Positions 34,001-43,866 of a DNA stretch of 64,000 bases are shown here, one piece after another; the first letter of the stretch is position 1; the number at the start of each line of letters is the position of its first letter. The position numbers and the translations under genes were made by a program. Source of the DNA: Hippasteria phrygiana (Eukaryota; Echinodermata; Asteroidea; Valvatida; Goniasteridae); contig JAZGUH010000484.1 of the NCBI GenBank assembly GCA_037893225.1, positions 868,001-932,000 on the forward strand, in the 5' to 3' direction. The notes below the pieces were generated by a model. That model was not told the DNA's origin. It ran no database searches and saw only the letters and a program-made list of their open reading frames with translations.

Positions 34001-35499
34001 TCAATCAGCATTAACTCTTCCGCTACGGCGCGCCGCTCACAGCGGCTCGAAAAAAGCCTATTCCTTTTCGGCAAGCCGCTCAGAGCGGCTCGTTGTAAAC
34101 ATTCTGTAAAACAATTACGTCACAGCACCCATTATATTTACCATAGTGAAAGAGTTAATATAAATTGAGTAGTAGTGGAAGGTAATGTGCCACATCGTCT
34201 AACGTGGGTGGCACACTTTGAGTTTTCCCTCTAGCTCCTTGATTAATAGTTTAACCCCAAATAGCACAGAAAGTCCCTGACCCATTTCAAAGTTACGAGG
34301 AAAATGTTATTTTAACACGATTACCCAAATTTGCAATTATATTTTCAAGTGTGCAATGATTCTTCAACCCTTTTAAAATGTGCCAAAAAGTCAGAAAATA
34401 ATTTTGACAAACAAGAAGTTGGGTATATGAATGGAGATAATAATGATTGATCACAATTGTTCAACTTTAAAACAATCGTAAATATTATATTTGGGATTAA
34501 TTGAAATGTGTTTAAGTGCGCCATGTTAGAGTCTATACCGTCGGCCAAATTTGTGCCCAATTTCCAGACACATTTTTTTTACTTCTGGACTGAATTTCAA
34601 GATGCTGAATAACTTCACATGATTCGTGAAGCAGGTTTTATTAACCCTCCTATACTTATAACTATCACAGCCTATCAAAATCTCTAAACACCAACTCTGA
34701 CAGTTTGTGTGTGTTTCAATCTGAAATTTGATAGGTTTTGATCTGTACAGCAGCTGGGTCGATTTTGGCCCTGAGAACAGGAGGGTTAAGGTAATAGTAG
34801 CCCCCCCCCCCCCCCCCCCCCCCCCCCTGGTAATCATTACCTTTAGGACACCTCTATTTCTTTTACGAGTTCTGTTCAAAACTGACTTTTGCAGATGACT
34901 TTACACTCAGTACCAAAGTGACTTTTGCAGGCTAAAGCAGTCTTTTTCTTCTTCAGATTAACTCATGTTTGTTGTGATTTTGAGATGCACTTTCAAAGAA
35001 AACCCTGCCCTCTTTCCACAAAATTAAGCTTGCTCATATTCAACATGATATCTTTTTAATAGCAAACTATTTAGATGATTCCAAGCACACAGAGTGACTT
35101 TTCCTGCCTGTATCATCGCAAAAAATTGAGGAAAGTTCCAAAACATAAACTGTCTCCTTCGTTCTCTTATGGAACGGGGTCCTAAAGGTAAACTGAATGA
35201 GTTTGAAGCTCATCAACACAAAAGTTTGTCAAAACTATCTGACGAAAGTTAGGAAAACGTCAGACTTCAGTACTCTATAAATAGCCTCAGGCGTAGACGA
35301 CTAACGTTTGTCGGGCTAGCATTTACACAATTTGCATACCTTTTAATTTTAAGCCTATGAGTTTTTGTCGCTCTGGAAGCACACCCGTCTGCTTGGATAT
35401 CATACATTTCAAATCGAGTACGGTATCGGACTCCACAACGTCAAGAATGGTGTATTCTTTGCCATTCCACTTGACGACAACGTTCGTGGGCGCAGCCAT
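27941..35499 (-). CDS. UBLCP1: Ubiquitin-like domain-containing CTD phosphatase 1, complete
   Basis: Seven exons on the minus strand join in frame with GT-AG borders: 35499-35340, 33861-33684, 32777-32662, 32053-31955, 30715-30579, 29223-29110 and 28093-27941. The product is 318 residues plus TGA, as long as I recall human UBLCP1 being. Residues 1 to about 80 are a ubiquitin-like domain ([11 protein letters not shown]...[17 protein letters not shown]). A linker ends in an acidic DDFDIEDEE stretch. From about 125 comes the FCP/SCP phosphatase domain, with the catalytic DxDx(T) motif LDVDYTLFD (Asp145/Asp147 by my count) and later FMIDSAA, VIWGKF and [11 protein letters not shown]. The family dephosphorylates proteasome subunits in the nucleus after docking through the ubiquitin-like domain. 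The start is set by the ATG at 35497-35499, which matches the family N-terminus. Confidence 0.97.
28170..28326 (-). mobile_element. TTAA-flanked MITE fragment in UBLCP1 intron 6
   Basis: TTAA lies at 28166-28169 and 28327-28330. Blocks such as GCAGCCATGGCC, CAACCGGCCAGG and CTTGTGCAGCCAAGC are reversed versions of those in 16994-17398 and 32887-33370. It stands just upstream of the last UBLCP1 exon. Confidence 0.6.
28334..28427. repeat. Three-copy 32-bp tandem repeat
   Basis: The unit contains ATGGACTGGGATGTACAAAT, repeated three times with essentially no divergence, directly after the MITE at 28170-28326. It lies in UBLCP1 intron 6. Confidence 0.9.
28504..28600. repeat. Palindromic CGAATATTCG cluster (hAT-like end?)
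   Basis: CTAGGGCTGTCCCGAATA is followed by three overlapping palindromes, including a perfect TTCGAATATTCGAA. Such ends are common on hAT-type non-autonomous elements, but I see no partner terminus, so the class is a guess. Confidence 0.4.
28766..28930 (-). mobile_element. tRNA-derived SINE
   Basis: The minus strand reads GGGCAAGATGGCTCAGTTGG, a degenerate anticodon arm, and GGTTCGAATCCCGCTCCTGCC, then the TTTGTTCACTTTG-type tail. On the 5' side it retains the unexpanded block CCCACCCGAACAAAG, where other copies have long C runs. A tail fragment of the same family lies at 29035-29101. Confidence 0.85.
29110..29223 (-). CDS. UBLCP1: UBLCP1 exon 6
   Basis: 114 bases, phase 0-0, acceptor CTGCAG above 29223 and donor GTAAGT below 29110. 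It encodes [18 protein letters not shown], then [18 protein letters not shown], the conserved phosphatase core. A SINE tail fragment ends directly against its donor. Confidence 0.96.
29328..29768. mobile_element. MITE with TGTGACCCGCTC termini
   Basis: The left end is TGTGACCCGCTCCAGAAAAA and the right end is TTTTTCCAGAGCGGGTCACA, inverted repeats of about 28 bp with few mismatches enclosing 441 bp. It sits in UBLCP1 intron 5, encodes nothing recognisable, and no clear target duplication is seen. Confidence 0.85.
30310..30520. mobile_element. Head-to-head tRNA-SINE pair
   Basis: A reverse-oriented copy (30310-30415) meets a forward copy (30424-30520). Both carry the GAACAAAGAAAACTGG tail and T-arm block, so the ends are inverted. 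The tRNA heads are degenerate. It lies in UBLCP1 intron 5, just before exon 5. Confidence 0.85.
30579..30715 (-). CDS. UBLCP1: UBLCP1 exon 5
   Basis: 137 bases with donor GTACGT. It completes the split Ser codon of exon 4 and encodes [16 protein letters not shown] through [20 protein letters not shown], matching the family. The end is in phase 0. Confidence 0.95.
30837..31307. mobile_element. Foldback element with TCACGAACTGACAC motifs
   Basis: Termini of about 32 bp (left CAATTCGTCACC, CACGAACTGACACTC) are inverted at 31276-31307. The motif TTCACGAACTGACAC also recurs inside in both orientations (about 30944, 31209, 31246). The interior is GC-rich (GCGCGCGCGAGTGCCCGCGC). It lies in UBLCP1 intron 4. 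Confidence 0.85.
31510..31710. mobile_element. tRNA-SINE, tail-to-tail composite
   Basis: A short reverse-oriented tail at 31510-31560 precedes a forward copy containing CTGACTAGCGCCCCCCTAAA, ACAAAGACATTGACACTTTG, a tRNA-like head and GGTTCAAATCCTGCTCCTG. The C block is only six long here. Confidence 0.8.
31955..32053 (-). CDS. UBLCP1: UBLCP1 exon 4
   Basis: 99 bases, phase 1-1. It begins by completing the Asp codon of DYTLFD and continues [20 protein letters not shown] and [10 protein letters not shown], all strongly conserved in UBLCP1. Donor GTAAGT. Confidence 0.96.
32662..32777 (-). CDS. UBLCP1: UBLCP1 exon 3 (catalytic motif)
   Basis: 116 bases, donor GTAAGA, acceptor CTACAG. It encodes the basic linker [20 protein letters not shown] and the catalytic motif [11 protein letters not shown], with both aspartates present. 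Confidence 0.96.
32887..33370 (-). mobile_element. Interrupted MITE in UBLCP1 intron 2
   Basis: The outer parts (GCAGGTATGCCAAGATTGGG and CAACCGGCCAGGTGGTC, GCGGCTATGGCC) belong to the family at 16994 and 28170. About 230 bases in the middle are foreign, with AGAGGGAACCCCCCC near the start, and related to the spacer near 26810-26900 (GGGATGTGTTAGGTAACAAT), so one element seems nested in another. Confidence 0.5.
33684..33861 (-). CDS. UBLCP1: UBLCP1 exon 2
   Basis: 178 bases, acceptor TTTCAG, donor GTATGT. It encodes the end of the ubiquitin-like domain ([28 protein letters not shown]) and the acidic linker [17 protein letters not shown]. Confidence 0.96.
34015..34154. mobile_element. TTAA-flanked MITE, 140 bp
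   Basis: Flanked by TTAA at 34011-34014 and 34155-34158. Imperfect inverted ends CTCTTCCGCTACGG and CCATAGTGAAAGAG. Two internal GCCGCTC-GAGCGGC hairpins. It lies in UBLCP1 intron 1. Confidence 0.8.
34645..34785. mobile_element. TTAA-flanked MITE, 141 bp
   Basis: TTAA at 34641-34644 and 34786-34789. Ends CCCTCCTATA and ACAGGAGGG. A diverged relative without clear TTAA is at about 2315-2450 (shared GGTTTTGATAG and TTTGGC blocks). A run of 27 C follows at 34801-34827. Confidence 0.8.
35340..35499 (-). CDS. UBLCP1: UBLCP1 exon 1 with start codon
   Basis: The ATG (CAT at 35497-35499) opens [16 protein letters not shown]. The exon ends in LIGLKLK with donor GTATGC. It forms most of the ubiquitin-like domain. 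A MITE begins 143 bases upstream of the start codon. Confidence 0.96.
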
Positions 35500-35641
35500 T
35501 TTTAAAGCATAAAGTAGAGCGCCCTCAAGAGTTTGGAAAATAAAAAACTCTAAAGTTGTGCCGCTGGCATATATTTTTTCCGTAGGCGGGTGTATTAATT
35601 TGCATTAAATGGTTGCATTGATCACTGCACAGCTAGCACTT

Positions 35642-36108
35642 TAGTCTTGAGTCAAGACTGGGTTTACCGTTTGTTCCGATCCCCGCGCCAGCTGCAGTAG
35701 TATGAGCTATACAGGAATTCGCCGACGCCATTTTTACAGTGGTGCCGCGCTCGCGTGCAGGATGCGCGCGTTCTTTAATTTCAGTCGCGCGCGCATTTTG
35801 GCAAGCTGTAAACACCCTATTGGTCGAAGCTACATCGAGCGCGTGTGTAAAATACGCACGCGAGCGTGATGCCACCGCAGTAAATGCTTCTAATTTTGGT
35901 CGCCGGATTCGTCTATATGCGCGATCCTTTTTTAACTGCACAAAGTACACCAATAGCGGGAGATCGGGCAGAACAGACACGCGTAGTACATACACGTACA
36001 CATACACATCGGGCACGCGAACTGCCGGCCGGCGGGTGATTATAGCCCCCTCTATTTTGCGTTTTTGAAGTAATAGAGAATGAAAAACCCAGTCTTGGAG
36101 CAAGACTA
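35642..36108. mobile_element. MITE with 9-bp target duplication
   Basis: Inverted ends TAGTCTTGAGTCAAGACTGG and CCAGTCTTGGAGCAAGACTA. The exact 9-base duplication CTAGCACTT flanks it at 35633-35641 and 36109-36117. The 467-bp interior is GC-rich with GCGCGCG blocks. The 160-codon antisense frame inside is compositional. It occupies the UBLCP1 upstream region. Confidence 0.9.
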
Positions 36109-36829
36109 CTAGCACTTAGGTTCTCGGTCTCTTTCTCCCCTTAAATTAAAAATATCCCAAAGATATCACAGTAAAGAAAAATAGGTACAGATAGAGTCGA
36201 ATTAGGGACCTTTTGATCCATAGCCTATCCCAATAGTATGTAGCACTACAGCTCGACCTAGCCGTTCTGACTTGATTTAATCATGGAGGTCTTCCTCCAT
36301 GATTTAATGTAACTAGTTGACTAAACAATAACGTAAACAATGCGGTGACGTTCCGTTCTATTATAATGAATAAACATGCTTTCTCATAAAAACTAATGAA
36401 TTATTCATGTGAATTGATACACCCACCTACGGAAAAAACAAGCGTGCTTCCGTAATAATGGGCACCAAATTAAGTATGTGGGCATAACTTAATAGATCAG
36501 ACCCAGTGGCGTGGTGGGTAGGGATAGGGGGTAGGTTAAGGATGAACTGTGGGACCGTACTTGAAAACAGGTGTACAACATGCATCTATGAACATGTAGG
36601 CCAATTGCAATTTAAAACTTACGTGTTAGCATTCTCGTTTAGAAATGTTTAAGTTTTTTTTTACGCTAGTCCTTAGTTAAAGCAATTACTTGCTCTATGG
36701 TCCTATGGACTATCCCCCGTGTCGAAACATGTGGGAGACATACACAAAAACAGCAGAGAGCCTGAGGGAAATGTGGGAGAAATGTTTAAATCACTGATTT
36801 GGGTTCACGGCACACAATTTCTGCAGTTT

Positions 36830-37075
36830 TAGTCTTGGTTCCAAGCGTGCGCGGGTTAATGGACTGTACAGCGAAGGTTATCGAATTATTAATTGGCTAT
36901 ATACGGCTTGAATACACGAGTCTGTGGGAAGTGGTTAAAGCCGCTACTACCATAGGCTTGTGTGTAACATCCATCTGTAGCCAAGTAATTCGGACGCGGC
37001 ACGGGAGGAGCACTCGCCTCGCTGTAAAGTCGTCCGTGCTATATCTCGCGCAAGGACGTCTTGGAACCAAGACTA
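36830..37075. mobile_element. Second MITE of the TAGTCTTGG family
   Basis: TAGTCTTGGTTCCAAG is exactly inverted at the right end (CTTGGAACCAAGACTA), enclosing 246 bp. The termini resemble those at 35642-36108, but no 9-base duplication is seen. Confidence 0.85.
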
Positions 37076-37265
37076 GACTGCCCTTTGTTATGCGTCCGTC
37101 TCATAACGTATAGTTTGACCTTTTGACATTCTAATCGGCATGTCAAGCCACAAACTGACTGTGAACGCTTGATGTTCGTCTTCCGGAAGAGGTCAAGTTC
37201 AAATTGCCTGTTTTGTAGAGCCCAAATCATATATCAGCAGCGTAGCTATATAGAGCTGTCTCCAT

Positions 37266-37412
37266 AGGGGGGGGGGGGGGGGGCTGGATGGTTGTTACGG
37301 GGGGGGGGGGGGGGGGGGTTGGGAGGGAGGGGGGGGGGGGGGGGGTGCTCACAGTGTTTCTTCTTTATAATACCATTATTTTCTGCGTTTGTTAAATTTT
37401 CAGGGGGGGGGG
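37266..37412. repeat. Cluster of poly-G runs
   Basis: Runs of about 17-19 G at 37267-37283, 37300-37318 and 37329-37345, plus another near 37404-37414. They are potential quadruplex sites and a likely place for assembly-length errors. Confidence 0.9.
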
Positions 37413-37414
37413 GG

Positions 37415-39949
37415 GCGATTTTTTATGGGGGCGTGCGCCCCCAAAAGCCACTGTCTAGTATAGCCAGGCTCGGCAAGTTCAGGCGAGTCGAGTGGAGGGG
37501 TGTCATTGGGGAGAGCTTTATCCCTAGAAATCAATGATCCCACTACACAAAAACTTAATGAAAGTCTGAAATTATATTTGCCGAATGTAAACATTTCAAT
37601 CATTCGATTCGCAACAGATGGTTACCTTAATTTAAATAACCAAAAGAGCAATTGGGTAGTCCAATTGCCACCTATAAAAGCTGTCTCAAAATTTGCCTTT
37701 TTAAAATCAATGAAATCTCTCAACGTTTTCCAAAATGTATAAATGTCTAACATGCCTCTCAACAATGGTCCCAAATTTTCAATCATTTGGTTCTTATAGA
37801 AATATGTCACCTTTACAAAAATGTGAAATAACTCCCTTCACTTATTTTCGGCGTGAAGCCACGTCTTCTTGGCTCAGCGGTGCGCAGTCAGCTCTTTGCC
37901 CTGTCCCGGCCTTGAATGGCTCAGCCTTCGGCCATCAATCAAAACAATTATGTTTCACGGGCACAAGATCCGCCAACTGGTACATGTTTTTTTGTTGCAA
38001 ACTTGAATCGTTGATTTCTCTATATTCGTCGCAGTTTTTAGACCAATCTGAAGCTTTCGAAATGGTGACTCGAATCTGAAAAGTTGATAGGTTTTAGACG
38101 TTCATAATTCTTTATGTGGATATTTGTTTAAATCGCTAGCATACACTCAGAAATCTTTTGCAGGCCCGGTTAACAACTATTGGTTTCTGTCGTGCCGGTA
38201 TAAGTGAATTTCGTGAATTTCATAACATTCCCAATCCCGGAACTGGAAGAGAATTAAACTTTTCCGACTTGGGCTGAGTTTGTGACATTCCTAACCCCGA
38301 CAAGTAGGGAAGCAGGTTGGAAGCAAAGTTGGCTAAATCGCGGTGGTCCATGGGTGGCCTAACTTCTCTACGTCGAGCCAAAACCACGGGTCTACTGAAC
38401 ACAGCTAGTCCCAGTTGAGTAGTAAACCTGTAATTTGCAACCGGAAGATATACTAGAGGTCACCAAAGGTTGTACTCGGAAAGTCAGCCGCGACCGCGAG
38501 GCCGGGTAGGTTGGTACATGGTGGGTGCCAAGAGCTTTTGAGCTTTTTCAACGGTACAATCAGGCACACGTCTTCAGTGAATGTTACACCTGGTGCACGA
38601 AACCACTCGAAGGTGACGAGGTTGACTTGAAAAGGCTGTGAATAGCTAAAAGGTAGGTTTAGAAGCAGTTATACAATGGCAGGCAAAATGGTCGTTGATG
38701 TATCAGTTTTGCCAACCTTTGGAGTTCAAATATGAGTGATTAGCTGCAGAAATGTACCATAATGCGGGCGGCAGCTGTTAAAAATACTCGAAACTGCCTG
38801 TTTCTAGCATATCTCAAGTGCATCTAAAACTGCTTGAACATGCTACAAAATATTTAGATTTCTAGATGTTGTTTTGCATATAATCGATTTGTGGGGTAGG
38901 ACCCGTAGGAGAGCTAGGGTTCCCTTGTAACAATTTTATATTTTGACTGAGTGAGTCGTATATGGGACGACCCTCTTCACATATGAAAAGAAAGCGTTGA
39001 CAGCCGTCGAGGATGAGTCTACGACTTTCGGTATTGCGTCACAAACCACAAAGTTTAGTGCATCGAGTTCAAATCTATTGAGATTGGTTGTGATTTTATT
39101 TTCAAGGACAAAATTAGGCCTTTAGGAACCCGTATCATGCATGTACTAGGCTTTATGAGCGTAGTGTTTTACTATGATGCTGAAAAGGAAAATTCTGGTA
39201 AGTTCTACGCGCACCTCGAGGAAGTGGCGATCGGAACTGCAGGTAACGAAGTTTACAATTTCTCATTAAAAAAACACAACAATTTGGACACAAATTAAAA
39301 ATGTTCAATTTATCCAACTGGCTAAAGTTTTGACCTAGTGCGAGTTAGTATAGCCCTATGTCATACCAAACAATACAATTCTTAATGAGTTATTACTAAT
39401 AATAGTTATTTTAAGATGTAAAAAGCTGGTTGAAGACCCACTCATTGGACAATTATACGATTCCCAAAAACCAAAAAAGCATTTCGAAAGGTTAATAAAA
39501 TATCTAAAGAAACTAATTAAATTATGCATCGATTCCACAAATCAATCATTCTAAACAAGACGTATTATTCGATGACAAGGAATCGATCATAACGGGGAGA
39601 GCGGACCAAGACGGGGGAGAGATAATTGGTTATTCGGTGCCAAATCACAATTCGGATTGTAATTTAACGCACGGTACAAACAGAATACCTCAAAAAAGAA
39701 GGAATCATTTAGAGTACAATTTGTTACGCATGTAAGATATAGCTTTGGTATACTGATCACAGACCAATCTGAAAGCTTACTTTTACAAGGACGGTACCAT
39801 ACCTAGCTCACAAGAAGTATTTCCGTCTGAATGCTGTCATCTTTGGGAACATTTTGTTTGAAAACCTCTAAAAATGCCAGGCTTATTTTGAGTTCAACAA
39901 TTAAAATAAACACATACGAACGATTACTAGTAAAACATAATGGTTTTTA
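37415..39949. other. Spacer with nothing recognisable
   Basis: No domain-bearing frame, RNA gene or clear terminal repeat was found in this stretch on either strand. Confidence 0.4.
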
Positions 39950-40171
39950 TTATTTTCTCGTGACTTGAATGACAGATTGATGTCCAACTTTCATGTACAT
40001 GTATACGCTGTCTGAAACGATATTGTCAGCTCTGCCAATGCAGCCTGTATCATACTTTTGATCATAACATCTGAATTGCAAATATTTACAAATTACAATG
40101 TAATAGTTAAAAGGGCAGTGTTCCCCAAGTCCGCATAATGTGTTCCACCCACACAGATCCCACGACTTCAT
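39950..40171 (-). CDS. Possible terminal exon, cysteine-rich, unidentified
   Basis: The minus strand holds 73 codons from ATG at 40171 with eight cysteines in the first 57 residues (CGWNTLCGLGEHC and later). On the minus strand the stop region reads AAATAATAAAAACC, so an AATAAA signal directly overlaps the stop codon, as can happen at a gene's 3' end. I know no matching family. It could belong to the THAP gene upstream on the same strand or be a chance frame. Confidence 0.2.
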   Translation of the reverse strand: MKSWDLCGWNTLCGLGEHCPFNYYIVICKYLQFRCYDQKYDTGCIGRADNIVSDSVYMYMKVGHQSVIQVTRK

Positions 40172-40448
40172 GTAACCCCAGACACGACAAATTTGTTTTC
40201 CAGTATAAATTTAGCTTCGTATAGTTTCGTGAAGCAGAAAAGAATCATGTCTGCTTTCATATTTTCTGACGTAAATGTCAAGTATGCCATGGGCTGTACA
40301 ATCAGTACACAGCTTGACCAGCATGGACTACTTGTACTGTGGTCAATGCGGTTTGGCCGCAATGGCTCCCTATGCCTAATGCGCTAACGAAAAGATTAAA
40401 GCAGGTATTTGGTACCATAATTGAAATTGATGAGGTCAGGACTCAGGA

Positions 40449-40621
40449 CAGTAGCGTATCCAGCTTTTTGTGACAGGGAGGGCAAACAACGTCTGAACCG
40501 TTTTAAAATCGTCTTCAAAAACACCATTTCTTTTTGTGTTTTTTTTATGACGCCTCAAATGCCGCCGGGGGGGAGGGGGAATTCCACCCCCCCCCCCCCC
40601 CCCCCCCTGGATACGCCACTG
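40449..40621. mobile_element. MITE with CAGTRGCGTATCCAG ends
   Basis: CAGTAGCGTATCCAG at the left is matched by CTGGATACGCCACTG at the right, with flanks sharing TCAGGA. The interior contains a GGGGGGGAGGGGG block and a run of about 21 C. Termini of this type are common on short hAT-like elements; the class is inferred. Confidence 0.75.
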
Positions 40622-41103
40622 GGTCAGGATCAGATAACAATTCCAGACGAAATAATGTTGGTGGTTTTTGCTAACTGACTGAATTGGGAAGTTAGGTTTA
40701 GCGAAACCGACAATAAGTTAAAGGAAACATGCTTCTCAAATTGACCGGATCACATTTTATTTCATAAATAAATTCATTTATATGTATTAAATGTGAATTA
40801 AAAGCCAAACTGGTTCAAGTGAAGTTTTAGTGTGATTATTTGCCGCTCAAAAATTGACCCCCCCTTTTTGAAATTTGTTGAGACTCAAATTGAGATCGCT
40901 GTTCGTGACGTAGACCGAGGCACCGAAATTCATGGATCGACTCGATAGTCTGGACCCGGCCCGTATACACACACTAGGTCTACACGTGCAATTTCGTAAG
41001 TTGCAACAACAACTAACATCGAACTTACCCTGATTTTCTCCCTTTTAGCCAAGGCTCCTCGGGGAATGGGCCGTTTAACTGCTTTCGCCTATATCTTACT
41101 CAC

Positions 41104-41373
41104 ATCTGGGAACTTTGTTGGGATGGCAGTGGACTTGAGCATATTTTTAATGGTCATCCCAAAGGATTTGAAAATACCAGTATCGAAACACCACGGCTCA
41201 AAGTGGTCGCTACATAACGCTGAAAAGCTGCTGGGGCCGGACCACTTTGCTCTTGTTACCTTCACTTTCGCCGTCCAAATTCTCCGATATTTCGCATCAG
41301 TTGGAAATAAACGAAGGCTTACTCCATCCGTCGTTGTTTTGCTGCACCCAGCAGCCACACACCTTGTAGGCAT
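41104..41373 (-). CDS. THAP-type zinc-finger first exon, orphan
   Basis: The minus strand opens at ATG 41373 with MPTRCVAAGC, then LRLFPTDAKYRRIW, W (in AKWSGPSS), CSDHF and a downstream FDTG. This is the C2CH zinc-coordinating pattern (CxxxxC...W...CxxHF) of THAP DNA-binding domains, starting at residue 1 as in most THAP proteins. The frame runs 90 codons to a good donor (GTGAGT after GAT at 41104-41106) in phase 0. No further exon could be identified on this strand, so function and gene extent are unknown. THAP domains occur both in host regulators and in P-element-type transposases. Confidence 0.75.
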
Positions 41374-42231
41374 GGCCGAAAAACACTATATTTTGCTTAG
41401 ATTTTGGACGAAGAATTTTCGCCGTACAATGTACACACAATGCATACCCGTGATGAATGGGTAATGTGCCTCGATCCACGTCACACACTTATGTTAATGA
41501 GGGTCCCACTCAGGGGGGCGGAGTAGCTTGGACAAACATTGTTTTCTCATATTTAATCTGGGAAATAATTGTCTCTGGACACAAAATATCATTGTCAAGA
41601 TAATACTTTATTGTTTTAAGCAGGAATAATGCAATATAAATCCTAAATCATGTTTCCTTTAAACCATTTAATATCTATATACACGAAAACTGAAAAGAAA
41701 TAAATGTCTATGACGTCAGGCAAGTTCATGCACTATAAGGGTTGCCAGAAAAGTTTATTCATTTACGAATTTCATTGTTTTGATGTTTTTATTTTCTTTT
41801 TCATTTGTCTTGATGATAGCTACGAATGCAGCAAAACGCTCGTTTTTATTTAATTTATTTTCCTTTTTATTGATTTTATGACTTAGGGATTGAATTATGA
41901 CAGTGGCCTTCGGTTGACTACCATACTTGTTGACGTTTCGTCCCCACACATGCTTTTAAAACCATGCCTTCGGGACACGATGCCGGGTTTGTTTTGTGAC
42001 AAACGCAGGACAACTATGTAGCCTGCGAAAATGCACATTTTCATTTCAATTTATGTACGGTAAGTGGTTGCCCCCGCCCCCTGTGGCACGACCTTGCTCG
42101 TGGGACCAGAGCGTCGAATTTCCTGGTCGCTTCGGTCGTGTCTTGTAGCTGACAGAGTTCGGGTCCGTCGTGTACGTGGCGTACGTGAAGAATTGTCAGA
42201 TATTTTTTTGGGAGAAGGTCAATGGTGCACA

Positions 42232-42403
42232 TATGGCGGACCAATATTATTTTAAAGGAGAGTTCGGAATGTCTGTGTTGCAACATTTCCCGTATATTTG
42301 GTACAATTTAATCATAGGAATAGCTCCAGTGGCCTTTATTCATCATTACATGCGTGAAAACTTTCAGGCACTCTCTCATCACATCCTTTCACTGTTGTTC
42401 TAA
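42232..42403 (+). CDS. Possible 56-residue single-pass membrane protein
   Basis: ATG at 42232 (in-frame with one at 42170) opens 56 codons with one hydrophobic stretch (YIWYNLIIGIAPVAFIHHYM) and a stop at 42401-42403. Size and layout recall small respiratory-chain accessory subunits, but I could not match it to one. It may equally be chance. Confidence 0.2.
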
Positions 42404-42518
42404 AGGCTAGCGCTTGTGAGATACTCTTCAACTACTTACCTGAAACCTGCTTCCCTTCGCTTTGTGTTATGTTGTGTAAACTGGCCTTTAATACGGCGAG
42501 AAATCTTGTGTCAGATTT

Positions 42519-42540
42519 GGGGGGGGGGGGGGGGGGGGGG
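42519..42540. repeat. Poly-G run
   Basis: About 22 consecutive G, between the small ORF at 42232 and the LOXL gene. Confidence 0.9.
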
Positions 42541-43189
42541 GTTGAGGTTCAGAACAAAAGTTTTCATTGGAAGCTAGTAAGCGTTGCTGAACAATTATAT
42601 GAAATTCATTGACCTTTCTTGCATTCTTCCAACAAATTTGATTTAAATTGACCTGAAAATAGCATTTGTCGATAACATGCCAATAACTTTGTTGAAAGGT
42701 GAGGGGTTAAAATTAAGCTCCTACTCGTAAATTAGAGACGAACCGGGTTGTTATTATGAGTGGAAGGTATACCCCGTACCCACGCAGTATCTGTGGACAG
42801 TATTTATAAAACATACTGGGGAAATGTAGCGCCAGTACCTTTTTTTACTTGTGTAAAGTTGTATAGATAAGCATGTCCGGTTTCGAGCTGACGTTTGCCC
42901 TTGACAACAGATAAACCACTGTATACAATTATTTCCTTCTCATTTGAAGTTTTTTACCATCTGTATATATGCAAAATTGTAAACAGATTTGCAAAACCTA
43001 ACTTCCCTTTAAAAAGCAAGCTACGTCTAATGAAACAGGAAAATAATCCTCTGTAGTCTGAGGGAAATCTTTGACTTTGGGAAATCCAACATCGCAATTT
43101 GGATAGTGTGTGTTTCTTCAGACGGATAAACAAAATCAAAACGACGCGTTTGTTTCAGTGACTCTTCTAATTCGTGGAATGGGTTAGGG

Positions 43190-43445
43190 CTGGAATGGGT
43201 TAGGATAGGTTGAGATTGGGATAGAGCTGGGTTGTGTTGGGTTAAGTTGGGTCGGGTTAGGATGTATGGGTTGAATTGTAACTTAGAGTTGGGTTGGGTT
43301 GGATTGGATTGGATTGGATTGGATTGGAGTGGAGTGGAGTGGGTTGGGATAGGTTTGGGAGGGGCCGGGTAGGTGCTACGTTAGGGATATTGTAGGGGCT
43401 GGTTTGCTTGGGATAGGGTTGGGTAGGATATAGGGCCGGGTTAAA
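43190..43445. repeat. Degenerate GGATT/GGGTT pentamer tract
   Basis: G/T-rich sequence with perfect GGATT units near 43300-43330 and looser GGGTT/GGATA units around them. It ends about 130 bases upstream of the LOXL start codon, in the likely promoter or first intron. Confidence 0.85.
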
Positions 43446-43577
43446 GCATTAATATACTGTCACTCAGGAGTGTAATAAGGTTAAGATGTTATTGAAACTA
43501 GAGTGAAAATTACTTATCCCGTAAATCTCTTTTTGGAAATTACAGGTTTAACATCCGACTCCCACCATCTCATTAAT

Positions 43578-43866
43578 ATGTCTCTTCACACAATCTGCCT
43601 TTCATCACTACGATGCCTTGTGGTGCACCTATTACTAGTGGCCTTATTCTCCACGATAGACGGTGCAACCCAGCCAGCAGCCAGACTAGTAGGCGGGGAG
43701 AACCCCTGGTCAGGCCGGCTTGAGGTTTACTTCAAGAGACGGCGTGAGTACGGGACTGTCTGCGACGATGGTTGGCACATGAATGCATCTCACGTGGCCT
43801 GTCGGATGATGGGATACGCCGAGGCTGTAGACTTCCACTACGGCAAAGTATTCGGTGCTGGTGAAG
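43578..43866 (+). CDS. LOXL2-like: LOXL exon 1: signal peptide and SRCR1 first half
   Basis: ATG followed by a hydrophobic leader ([11 protein letters not shown]), then [18 protein letters not shown] and the SRCR signature [10 protein letters not shown] and [11 protein letters not shown]. Donor GTATAC at 43867, phase 1. An in-frame upstream ATG at 43503 lies before the acceptor and is not preferred. Confidence 0.93.

Noticed and set aside
35633..36115. 160-codon minus-strand ORF rich in Arg/Ala
   Set aside because: It coincides with the GC-rich interior of the MITE with the 9-bp duplication.
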